Assembly: GCA_036008325.1 (NCBI GenBank)
Contig: DASYNW010000039.1
Span: forward strand, 1 to 46,284
Direction: 5' to 3'
DNA: 46,284 bases
DNA from: AP-15 sp036008325
Lineage (GTDB): Bacteria; Pseudomonadota; Alphaproteobacteria; ATCC43930; CGMCC-115725
Part shown: piece after piece, positions 8,138 through 15,419 of the stretch
Numbering within the stretch: the stretch's first letter is position 1
How the letters are laid out: each line of letters starts with the position of its first letter
The notes under the pieces: generated by a model
The model's database searches: none
Seen by the model: the letters and a program-made list of their open reading frames with translations, nothing else
Told to the model about the DNA's origin: nothing
Program-made: the position numbers and the translations under genes

Positions 8138-8665
8138 ATGGGAGCGATCCGTTCACGAGCAATCCGTTCAAGAGTGGTCGCGGCAGGAGTGGCCGGGGCC
8201 GCATTGCTGCTGGTCGCGCTGGCGCCGGCCGCAAGGGCCGACGGTGGCGGCAACAGCAACAGCGTGCGCTGGCAGACGATCATCGGCATAATCCAGGCGG
8301 GCAATGTCGTCGGCGGCATCGGCGGCGGCATGGCGCCCTGGTCGACGCTCGGCGGCCACGCCTATGTCGATCTTTCCCAAGGCGTGGTCGACTTCGAGGT
8401 CAGGGGCCTCGTTCTCGCCGGCGGCAACAGCATCAGCACCCCCGCCACGGTCACCCAGGTCAAGGGGACCTTGGTCTGCGCGCCCGCATCGGCGTCGCCG
8501 GTGGCGATCGACACCCCGCTGGTGACGTTGAGCCCGCAGGGCAACGCCGAATTCGACGGCTCATTCAACTCCTCGGCCGCCGGCTGCAGCGCCACCGACG
8601 TCGCCTTTCTGATCCGAATCTCGGCCAATCGCTGGATCGCCAACGGCGCGGTCCGATCACCCTGA
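8138..8665 (+). CDS. Small secreted protein of unknown function
   Basis: A 175-residue protein with a clear signal peptide (basic N-region with several Arg, hydrophobic core VVAAGVAGAALLLVALAPA, cleavage near ARA-DGGG). The mature part of about 140 residues is rich in Gly, Val and Ser and looks like beta strands (for example GHAYVDLSQGVVDFEVRGL). It has two cysteines (in LVCAPAS and AAGCSAT) that could form a disulfide. I do not recognise the family. GGGGAGAAAAGCC precedes the ATG at 8138; an earlier in-frame ATG at 8036 has no ribosome site and would bury the signal. No PEP-CTERM sorting tail is present: it ends NRWIANGAVRSP. Confidence 0.72.
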   Translation: MGAIRSRAIRSRVVAAGVAGAALLLVALAPAARADGGGNSNSVRWQTIIGIIQAGNVVGGIGGGMAPWSTLGGHAYVDLSQGVVDFEVRGLVLAGGNSISTPATVTQVKGTLVCAPASASPVAIDTPLVTLSPQGNAEFDGSFNSSAAGCSATDVAFLIRISANRWIANGAVRSP

Positions 8666-8734
8666 GCGACGGACTTCCGCGGCGGGGTGAGGCCAGGCGG
8701 CGGGAAGCTCCGGGCGCAAAGCCGATTGCGGTCT

Positions 8735-8762
8735 TTGCCGGGGCCGGCGCTTGCGCTATCCT
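8735..8762 (+). promoter_or_regulatory. Candidate promoter for the DUF1800/DUF1501 pair
   Basis: TTGCCG (8735) and TATCCT (8757) are 16 bases apart in the 253-base gap before the DUF1800 gene. This is only a fair sigma-70-like match, and nothing else of note is visible in the gap. Confidence 0.2.
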
Positions 8763-8918
8763 TGCTCGGCTGGGGCGGGGGGCGGCAGCAATGGCTTATC
8801 ACGACATCGTCTGCGGCGAGCCGGACCGGACCGCCGCGATCGTGAGCGTCCGAGACCGGGCTGAGAACTTTGCGGGCGACAGCACGGCCGGAGTGCCGGC
8901 GCTCCGCTGATCGGCCAA

Positions 8919-10430
8919 ATGACGGCCTTCCTTTTCCCGCCCGGCCGATCCATGGCGCACCGCTTTGCCCGACTGCTGCTGGCAGCCGGGGCGCTGATCG
9001 CGCTGCTGGGGCCGGCGCGAGCCGCCGATGCCGACCGCCGGGTCATTCATGTCCTGAATCGGTTGGCTTTTGGCCCGACCGTCGACGATTTCAATTATGT
9101 GAAGGCGATCGGGGTCGAGCGCTACATCGCCGAACAGCTCGATCCGGCGGCGATCGACGAGCCGATCGCACTGCGCTTTGCCTTGGCCCAGCTCGACACA
9201 AGGGGGCTCGACGCGGTGGCGCTGCGCCAGCTCTACGGGCCATTGCGAACGGTCGACGGGGTCCGCCCGACTTCGGCCGAGATCCGCGCGCGGCAGGTCC
9301 GGGCGCAGCGGGTGGTTCGCCAGGCCGAGGCGGCGCGCGTGCTCGAGGCGGTGCTGAGCCGGCGCCAGCTGCAGCAGGTGATGGTCAATTTCTGGTTCAA
9401 CCATTTCAACGTCTTTGCCGGCGATGGGCTCGACCGGGTGTGGGTCGGCGATTACGAGGAACAGGCGATCCGTCCCTACGCGCTCGGCCGGTTCCGCGAC
9501 CTGCTGTTTGCTGTGGCCAAGCACCCGGCGATGCTGATCTATCTCGACAACACCCAGAACGTCGCGCGCGGGCTCAACGAGAATTATGCCCGCGAGGTCA
9601 TGGAGCTGCACACGTTGGGCGTCGATGGCGGCTATACGCAGAACGATGTCACCACGCTGGCTCGGGTGTTTACCGGGTGGCGGGTCAACCCGCCGAACTC
9701 GGCGGAATTTCCGGGCGTCGCCGCGGTGTTCGAGGGCTCTCGCCACGATTACGGGCCCAAGGTGTTTCTCGGGCGCCGGCTCGTCGCCCAGGGCAGGGCC
9801 GAGGGCGAAGAGGCGCTCGAGATGCTCGCCGAGAGCCCGGCGACGGCTCACCATATCAGCTATGAGCTGGCCCAGTACTTTGTCGCCGACGCCCCGCCGC
9901 CGGCGCTGGTCGAGCGTCTCGCCGCCCGCTTTCTCGCCACCGGGGGCGACATTCGCGCGGTCTTGGCGAGCTTGTTCGCCAGCCCCGAATTTTGGGACAG
10001 CGCCGGGCAGAAATACAAGACGCCCTACGAATATGTGATCTCGGCGGTGCGCGCGGCCGGGGTCCCGGTCAACAATGTGCGCCCGCTGCTCGGCTGGATG
10101 AGCCGCCTCGGCATGCCGCTCTACGGTTGCCAGACGCCGGACGGCTACCAGGACACCGAGGAAGCCTGGCTGAGCCCGGAGGCGACGATGCAGCGGATCA
10201 ACTTCGCCGTAGCGCTCGCCCGCGGCTTTCTGCCGCTCGGCGCCGAGCCCGAACCTGCTGCCGCCGAGACCGGACGAGAACCCCGTCGGCCGGACCCGGT
10301 CGACCCCGCGCGCCTCGACCGGATCTTCGGCGCGACCCTGTCCGGCTCGACCAGCGCGGTGGTCGCGGCTGCGCCGCCGGTGCTGCGGGCCGCGCTGATC
10401 CTCGGCAGCCCCGATTTCATGCATCGATGA
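8919..10430 (+). CDS. DUF1800 domain-containing exported protein
   Basis: A 503-residue protein that is DUF1800 along its length: HVLNRLAFGPTVDDF near residues 44-58, a central QVMVNFWFNHFNVF, NYAREVMELHTLGV and LARVFTGWR, and a C-terminal GWMSRLGMPLYGCQTPDGY. A hydrophobic signal sequence (RFARLLLAAGALIALLGPARAADA) places it in the periplasm. Two starts are possible, ATG 8919 and ATG 8952; the second gives a more standard signal peptide, and neither has a strong ribosome site. The biochemical function of DUF1800 is not established; these proteins are commonly encoded next to DUF1501 proteins, as here (the next gene starts 25 bases later). Confidence 0.88.
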   Translation: MTAFLFPPGRSMAHRFARLLLAAGALIALLGPARAADADRRVIHVLNRLAFGPTVDDFNYVKAIGVERYIAEQLDPAAIDEPIALRFALAQLDTRGLDAVALRQLYGPLRTVDGVRPTSAEIRARQVRAQRVVRQAEAARVLEAVLSRRQLQQVMVNFWFNHFNVFAGDGLDRVWVGDYEEQAIRPYALGRFRDLLFAVAKHPAMLIYLDNTQNVARGLNENYAREVMELHTLGVDGGYTQNDVTTLARVFTGWRVNPPNSAEFPGVAAVFEGSRHDYGPKVFLGRRLVAQGRAEGEEALEMLAESPATAHHISYELAQYFVADAPPPALVERLAARFLATGGDIRAVLASLFASPEFWDSAGQKYKTPYEYVISAVRAAGVPVNNVRPLLGWMSRLGMPLYGCQTPDGYQDTEEAWLSPEATMQRINFAVALARGFLPLGAEPEPAAAETGREPRRPDPVDPARLDRIFGATLSGSTSAVVAAAPPVLRAALILGSPDFMHR

Positions 10431-10455
10431 TGTGCGCCGGTGAATAGGAGCTGCG

Positions 10456-11718
10456 ATGACCAGGTCCGAGTTTTCCCGGCGCCTCGTGGTGCGCGCGGCA
10501 CTCGCCGGGGCGATCGTGCCGCTCGGCCGCGGCGCGTGGGCGGCAACCGCCGAGGCCGGCCCCGGGCGAAGCGGCAGCGGCGGCCCCAAACGCCTGATCG
10601 TGATCCTGCTGCGCGGCGCCGTCGACGGTCTCAACGTCGTCGTGCCCTATGCCGATGCGGCCTATTACGAAGCCCGCCCGACGATCGCCATCGCCCGCCC
10701 GACCGAGCCCGGCGGGGCGCCAGCGCTCGACGGCCATTTCGGATTGCACCCGGCGCTGGCGGCGCTGCTGCCGCTGTGGCGCGAGCGCGGCCTCGCCTTT
10801 ATCCACGCCGCCGGGTCGCCCGACCCGAACCGCTCGCATTTCGAGGCGCAGCGCTACATCGAGAACGGCACGCCCGGCTGCAGCACCACCGCGGACGGGT
10901 GGATGAACCGGCTGCTGCAGGCGCTGCCCGGCCGGCGCGGCCCGACTGACGCGATCATGGTCGGCCCGACCCTGGCGCGCATCCTCTTCGGCGCCGCACC
11001 GGTCGCCAATCTGCCGCTCGGACCCGGCGACGCCCGGTCGATGCCGATCGACCGGCCGCTTCTGGCCGGCGCCTTCGGCCGGCTTTATGCGGCGGACGAC
11101 GCGCTCGGCGCCGCCTATCGCGAAGGCCGCAGCGCCCGGGCGCGGCTGCTCGGCGATTTGGCGCGCGAACAAGACATTGCCGCTGCCGGGTCGCCGCCCC
11201 CGGCGAGCTTTGCCGCCCGGGCGGCGCGGCTCGGCCGCCTGATCGGCGGCGACGAGCGGATCCGGCTCGCTTTCGTCGGTCTCGGCGGCTGGGACACCCA
11301 TGTCGATCAGGGCGGCGGCAAGGGACAGCTCGCCCGACACCTCGGCGCGCTCGGCGACGGCTTGGCCCTGCTCGCCCGCGGGCTCGGCGCTGCCTGGCGC
11401 GACACGGTGGTCGTCGTTCTCTCCGAATTCGGCCGCACCGTGCGCGAGAACGGCGACCGCGGCACCGATCACGGCCACGGCAATGTGATCTGGGTCGCCG
11501 GCGGCGCCGTCAACGGCGGCCAGGTCTATGGCGAGTGGCCGGGCCTCGCGGCGGGTCAGCTCTACCAGCGCCGCGACCTCGAGGTCACCACCGATTTCCG
11601 CGCCGCGCTGGCAGCGATCCTCGGGCCGCATATGGGCCTCGCCGACCGCCAGCTCGATCTGGTCTTTCCCGGCGCGCCCCCGGCTGGCGCGGGGCTGGCG
11701 CAGCTGCTGGCGGTCTGA
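10456..11718 (+). CDS. DUF1501 domain-containing protein with Tat signal
   Basis: A 420-residue protein with a twin-arginine signal (SRRLVVRAALAGA, residues 7-19; cleavage near AWA-ATA). The DUF1501 body is recognisable by LIVILLRGAVDGLNVVVPY, a FGLHPALAALLPLW segment, FVGLGGWDTHVDQ and VVVLSEFGRTVREN followed by GTDHGHGN. This family belongs to the alkaline-phosphatase-like superfamily, but its substrate is not known. Tat export implies folding, possibly with a metal cofactor, before translocation. The ATG at 10456 follows TAGGAGCTGCG. With the upstream DUF1800 gene it forms the usual two-gene module. Confidence 0.9.
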   Translation: MTRSEFSRRLVVRAALAGAIVPLGRGAWAATAEAGPGRSGSGGPKRLIVILLRGAVDGLNVVVPYADAAYYEARPTIAIARPTEPGGAPALDGHFGLHPALAALLPLWRERGLAFIHAAGSPDPNRSHFEAQRYIENGTPGCSTTADGWMNRLLQALPGRRGPTDAIMVGPTLARILFGAAPVANLPLGPGDARSMPIDRPLLAGAFGRLYAADDALGAAYREGRSARARLLGDLAREQDIAAAGSPPPASFAARAARLGRLIGGDERIRLAFVGLGGWDTHVDQGGGKGQLARHLGALGDGLALLARGLGAAWRDTVVVVLSEFGRTVRENGDRGTDHGHGNVIWVAGGAVNGGQVYGEWPGLAAGQLYQRRDLEVTTDFRAALAAILGPHMGLADRQLDLVFPGAPPAGAGLAQLLAV

Positions 11719-11958
11719 GCGATGGTCCGACAGCCGCTCCGGTGGGCGCTTTCATCCTTTGTTCACTGGGAATGAGCGATCATCGAGCGCCGTTGTGGAC
11801 CAGCCGCTACCCTGGCGGCGGCTACAAAGTTCGGAGATATGAAGCCCAAACCTTGCATACCGGGCGTCGCTGCCGCGCCGCTGCCGCCGGCCAGCCGCCC
11901 TTGCCGTCGCCCGCACGGGTCATGGCGGGCGTCGCCACGCCGCCGGCGCCGTGCGCAA

Positions 11959-11973
11959 CCGCAATTGTTGCGG
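11959..11973. promoter_or_regulatory. Short inverted repeat upstream of the exopolysaccharide operon
   Basis: CCGCAA and TTGCGG are perfect 6-base arms around TTG, about 65 bases upstream of the candidate -35. The spacing suits a dimeric transcription-factor site, but no specific factor is indicated. Confidence 0.3.
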
Positions 11974-12037
11974 CGTCGAGTACGCTTATGCTGTCTCATT
12001 TGTCGGCGGGCAAGGCGAATGGTAAACGACAACTTCG

Positions 12038-12066
12038 TTGCGCACCGGGCGGGCTGGTGCTATAGC
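12038..12066 (+). promoter_or_regulatory. Candidate promoter of the XrtA exopolysaccharide operon
   Basis: TTGCGC at 12038 and TATAGC at 12061 have a 17-base spacer, a reasonable sigma-70 match about 120 bases before the first start codon. The overlapping sequence TGG (12055-12057) ... TGC (12067-12069) also has the GG-N10-GC spacing of sigma-54 promoters, with only moderate agreement elsewhere. I cannot choose between them from sequence. Confidence 0.35.
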
Positions 12067-12188
12067 TGCGCGGCTGCTGCAAGTACCTTGCCGCGACGCG
12101 CGGGAACCGGGGGTGCGGTATTTCGCCACCGGCATTTGTGGGATGCCGCCTTTCACCGCTGGTCGGAATGCTGAACAGGAGCGCAGAG

Positions 12189-12803
12189 GTGCACCGCACG
12201 TTGCTTCGCGCCGCAGGGATGCTGATTGCGCTCGTCATTGTCGGGTGCCACGGCGGGCCGCCGCTGCCGCCGGCCCCGCCGGCGTCGGCATTGCCGTCGA
12301 GCGAGTACGTGATCGGCCCCGGCGACAAGCTGAACATCTTTGTGTGGCGCAATCCGGAGTTGAGCGTCACGGTCGCAGTCCGGCCGGACGGGCGCCTGTC
12401 GATTCCGTTGGTCAACGACGTGGTCGCGATCGGCAAGACGCCGACCCAGCTCGGCCAGGAGCTCGAGCAGCGTCTGGCGAAATACATCAAGGAGCCGGTG
12501 GTCACGGTCATCGCCGAAGGGTTCGTCGGCCCGTTCAACGAACAGGTGCGGGTGATCGGCGAGGCCTCTAGGCCCGAAGCGCTGCCGTACCGGACCGACA
12601 TGACCGTGCTCGACGCGATGATCGAAGTCGGCGGTCTGACCCGCTATGCGGCCGGCAACGATGCAGTGCTGGTGCGTACCGCCGGCGGCAGGCAGCAAAC
12701 CTATTCGGTCCATCTCGACGACTTGATCCAGGACGGCGACGTGGCGAGCAACGTCGCGCTCCAGCCGGGCGACATTCTGATCATTCCGCAGCGCCTGTTC
12801 TGA
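12189..12803 (+). CDS. XrtA-system polysaccharide export lipoprotein (Wza/EpsE-like)
   Basis: About 204 residues from a GTG start. The N-terminus is a lipoprotein signal with lipobox VIVGC (Cys20), anchoring it to the outer membrane. A Poly_export domain follows (YVIGPGDKLNIFVWRNPEL and a VAVRPDGRLSIPLVNDV stretch), then one SLBB-type segment (VRVIGEASRPEALPYRTDMT). The end, LQPGDILIIPQRLF, is the characteristic short C-terminus of the PEP-CTERM-associated export family. It should form the outer-membrane channel component for polysaccharide secretion. I favour GTG 12189 because AGGAG lies 7 bases before it and the lipobox is then at a normal distance; in-frame starts at 12138 and 12168 have poorer context. 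First gene of the operon. Confidence 0.88.
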   Translation: MHRTLLRAAGMLIALVIVGCHGGPPLPPAPPASALPSSEYVIGPGDKLNIFVWRNPELSVTVAVRPDGRLSIPLVNDVVAIGKTPTQLGQELEQRLAKYIKEPVVTVIAEGFVGPFNEQVRVIGEASRPEALPYRTDMTVLDAMIEVGGLTRYAAGNDAVLVRTAGGRQQTYSVHLDDLIQDGDVASNVALQPGDILIIPQRLF

Positions 12804-12805
12804 CC

Positions 12806-12940
12806 ATGGCCGAATTTGCCGCAAGCGGCGCCACGGCCGTCGATCGAGAGAAGATGGTCGAAGTGCCACCCGTCTACATGAATCCCGTCGATATGCCGGG
12901 GATTGTCGGATCCCGCTTACCCGAGTGGAGCCGTCGATGA
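12806..12940 (+). CDS. 44-residue small ORF translationally coupled inside the exopolysaccharide operon
   Basis: Starting with ATG 12806, two bases after the export-protein stop, this 44-codon frame ends at a TGA that overlaps the next gene's start as ATGA (12937-12940). Such tight spacing on both sides is typical of real, translationally coupled genes. The peptide has an acidic/hydrophobic N-half, a central MVEVPPVYMNPVDMPG stretch (residues 17-32) and ends EWSRR. There is no signal or membrane segment. I do not recognise it. Without it there would be a 133-base untranslated gap in an otherwise gapless operon. No dedicated ribosome site is visible, so translation would depend on termination of the upstream gene. 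Confidence 0.55.
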   Translation: MAEFAASGATAVDREKMVEVPPVYMNPVDMPGIVGSRLPEWSRR

Positions 12941-14517
12941 ATTCGGTCAAGTCGCAAGCCATGCCGGTCGTGCTGGCGCTGTGGCGGCAGAAGTGGCTCG
13001 CCATCGGCATCGCCTGGCTGGTGTGCACGGTCGGCTGGGTCGCAGTCGCCTTTATCCCGACCAAATACGAATCGACCTCGCGCGTCTATCTCGACGTCGA
13101 TCCGCTGCTGACCCCGTTGCTGCACGGCTTGGCGGCCGATACCGACCCGACGCGTCATCTCGATTTTCTGCAGCGCACCTTGCTCAGCCGGCCCAATCTC
13201 GAGCAGCTCGTCAACCTGACCGATCTCGACGCGAAGCTGACCACTCCCGAGCAGAAGGACGCGCTCTACAAGCGGCTGGCCGAGGGCATCGAGGTACGGC
13301 CAATCACCGCGAACCTGATGACCATCTCCTACCGGGATAGCGATCCGCAGGTGGCCAAGAACGTGGTGCAGTCGCTGTTGACGATCTTCGCCGAAAAAAC
13401 CGCCGGCAGTAGCCGCAACGAGATGGACAGCGCGCAGCACTTTCTCGACGAGGAGATCGCCTCCTATCGCGATCAGCTGCGCGCCGCCGAAAAGCGCCGG
13501 GCGGATTTGGCCCGGCAATATCCGGACATCATTTCGGACCGCTCGCCGGACGCCCCGGCCAGCGCGGGAGACACCGACACCCGGCTCGATCAGGCCCGCA
13601 CCGCGGTGGTCAAGGCCAGGAACGATCTCGCCGATGCCGTCACCAAGCGCGATTCGTTGCGCAAGCAGCTAGCCTCGATACCGCCGATGCTGACCGTCGA
13701 ACGCAGCCCCCAGGTGATCGTTACCGATGGGCGGTCCTTGAGCCCGGACGCGGCGAGGCTGGCGCAGCTGCGCGGCCAGCTCGACTCGCTGCGGCTGAAA
13801 TACACCGACCAGCATCCCGACGTCGTCGCCGCCAAAGCCGAGATCGCCGAGCTCGAGGCGCAATCGAAGCACTCCGGCTCTGGCTCGGGAGGTGTCGGCG
13901 CCCCGGGCAAGACGCAGATTCCCAATACCGTATACGACCAGCTCAAAATCAGCCTGGTCGAAGCCGAGGGCAGCGTCGCCTCGGCGCAGCGTACCCTGAC
14001 GGCCGCCCAGAACGAGGAAAGCCGCCTCGAACGGATCGTGCAGTCGGCGCCGAACGTGTTGGCCCAGGTGCAGGATCTCGACCGCGACTACGGCGTGCTA
14101 AAAAAGAATTACCAGGAGCTGGTGGCGCGCCGCGAGGCGGCGCAGATCGCCGACAATGCCGACACCCGAACCCAAAAGATCCAGTTCCGCATTGTCGATC
14201 CGCCCCGGCTGCCGCTGTTTCCGGCGGAACCCAACCGGCCGATGCTGGTATCGGTGGTGCTGCTGTTCGGGATTGGCGCCGGGTTTGCCGCGCCGCTGTT
14301 GATGATGCAACTCGACCGGTCGTTCGCGACGATCGCTCAATTGCGCGGTCTCGGGGTTCCGATCCTGGGCAGCGTGACCCGGTTGTCGCTGGGCGCGGCC
14401 CGGCGGCGTGAGGCGATCCAGCTGGTCGGGGTCGCCGCCAGCGCGTTCGTGTTGATCGCGGTTTATGGCACCTTGCTGGCGCTGAGCATCGGCCTCCACT
14501 CGGTGGGCGTGACGTAA
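12937..14517 (+). CDS. XrtA-system polysaccharide chain-length determinant (Wzz/GNVR family)
   Basis: A 526-residue inner-membrane protein of the PEP-CTERM-associated chain-length family. A transmembrane helix near residues 20-42 (LAIGIAWLVCTVGWVAVAF) is followed by a Wzz domain (YESTSRVYLDVDPLLTPLL), a long periplasmic coiled coil with an AAEKRRADLARQYPD stretch and repeated Ala/Asp/Arg heptads, a GNVR-type segment (DYGVLKKNYQELVARREAAQ) and a PNRPMLVS-preceded second transmembrane helix. A third hydrophobic helix near the C-terminus (VGVAASAFVLIAVYG) is typical of this subfamily. It sets polymer length together with the kinase encoded next. The ATG at 12937 overlaps the small ORF stop; a GTG at 12925 is an alternative. 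The stop overlaps the next start by one base. Confidence 0.9.
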   Translation: MNSVKSQAMPVVLALWRQKWLAIGIAWLVCTVGWVAVAFIPTKYESTSRVYLDVDPLLTPLLHGLAADTDPTRHLDFLQRTLLSRPNLEQLVNLTDLDAKLTTPEQKDALYKRLAEGIEVRPITANLMTISYRDSDPQVAKNVVQSLLTIFAEKTAGSSRNEMDSAQHFLDEEIASYRDQLRAAEKRRADLARQYPDIISDRSPDAPASAGDTDTRLDQARTAVVKARNDLADAVTKRDSLRKQLASIPPMLTVERSPQVIVTDGRSLSPDAARLAQLRGQLDSLRLKYTDQHPDVVAAKAEIAELEAQSKHSGSGSGGVGAPGKTQIPNTVYDQLKISLVEAEGSVASAQRTLTAAQNEESRLERIVQSAPNVLAQVQDLDRDYGVLKKNYQELVARREAAQIADNADTRTQKIQFRIVDPPRLPLFPAEPNRPMLVSVVLLFGIGAGFAAPLLMMQLDRSFATIAQLRGLGVPILGSVTRLSLGAARRREAIQLVGVAASAFVLIAVYGTLLALSIGLHSVGVT

Positions 14518-15419
14518 TGGCAGAGTCGATTGGACTGATTGAGCGGGCGGCGGCGCTGCTGCGCCAGCGCGAAGCGGCCGAGATCGGCCTGCCGGCAGCG
14601 CGCCTGGCGCCGGCGCCGGAACCGGACCGGGTCGCCGATGACGCCGCGCCGGAGCTGGTGCTCGACCGTGGCCGGCTCGCCAGTTTCGGCATTCCGCTGC
14701 CATCCTCGGAACGCTCGCGCACGGTCGAGGAATTCCGCCTGATCAAGCGCAACCTGATGACCGAATGGTCGGCCGGCAGGGTCGGTGATCAGCGGCCGGG
14801 CCGGATCATCATGGTGACCAGCGCGCGGCCGGGCGAAGGCAAGACCTTTACCGCGATCAACCTGGCGCTGGCTTTCGCCTCCGAGCGAGACGTGAAGGCG
14901 CTGCTGGTCGATCTCGATACTCAGCACTCGGCCCTGAAATCGATCCTCGGCATCTATAGCGAAAAGGGCATCGTCGACGTGCTCGCGGGCGATCGCGACC
15001 TGTCCGACGCTCTGGTCCGCACCAACATCGCCAATCTCCTGGTCCTGCCGGCGGGGCAAGGCGGTCCGCAGGTGCCGGAGCTGTTTTCGAGCAACCGGAT
15101 GGCCGCCTTGATGAATGAGGCGACGCGGCGTTATCCCGATCGCTTCATCATCCTCGACACTCCGCCCTGCATGGTGAGCAGCGATGCCGCCACCTTGGCG
15201 CCGCTGGTCGGCCAGATCGTCTTTGTCGTCGAAGCCCACCGCACCCAGCAGGATGAGATTGAAGCCGGGCTCAGCATGCTCAGCTCCTGCCCCCGGATCA
15301 GCCTCTTGCTGAACAAGAGCGAGATGGCGAGCGCACATTTCGGCTCCTACGGTTATGGTTATAATTATCCCGGCGGCGAGGGCCATGGACTGCGCTCGGA
15401 CAAGACGGCGCCGGCCTAA
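14517..15419 (+). CDS. XrtA-associated BY-type tyrosine autokinase
   Basis: A 300-residue cytoplasmic P-loop kinase. It has Walker A ARPGEGKT (103-110), Walker A' ALLVDLDTQ (128-136) and Walker B FIILDTPP (210-217), the signature of bacterial tyrosine kinases. The C-terminus has a tyrosine-rich tail (SYGYGYNYPGG), the expected autophosphorylation cluster. It is separate from the chain-length protein rather than fused to it, as in other XrtA loci. Phosphorylation cycles of such kinases control polysaccharide assembly. The stop of the chain-length gene and this start share a base (TAATG). The next gene overlaps its end by 35 bases. Confidence 0.92.
   Translation: MAESIGLIERAAALLRQREAAEIGLPAARLAPAPEPDRVADDAAPELVLDRGRLASFGIPLPSSERSRTVEEFRLIKRNLMTEWSAGRVGDQRPGRIIMVTSARPGEGKTFTAINLALAFASERDVKALLVDLDTQHSALKSILGIYSEKGIVDVLAGDRDLSDALVRTNIANLLVLPAGQGGPQVPELFSSNRMAALMNEATRRYPDRFIILDTPPCMVSSDAATLAPLVGQIVFVVEAHRTQQDEIEAGLSMLSSCPRISLLLNKSEMASAHFGSYGYGYNYPGGEGHGLRSDKTAPA

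Larger units (their letters stand above)
11719..12188. other. Intergenic region before the exopolysaccharide operon
   Basis: About 470 bases with no convincing gene. It contains a perfect inverted repeat CCGCAA-TTG-TTGCGG at 11959-11973, a sigma-70-like promoter candidate at 12038-12066 that overlaps a GG-N10-GC (sigma-54-like) spacing, and the ribosome site for the export-protein gene at 12177-12181. No terminator with a T run is evident behind the DUF1501 gene. Confidence 0.5.

Noticed and set aside
8138..8665. Possible PEP-CTERM substrate for the exosortase
   Set aside because: The C-terminus (NRWIANGAVRSP) has no PEP motif, no membrane helix and no basic tail.
8799..10634. 611-codon open frame antisense to the DUF1800 gene
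   Set aside because: A GC-rich shadow: the forward frame has a clear family match, and the antisense peptide is Arg/Asp/Gln-rich without motifs.
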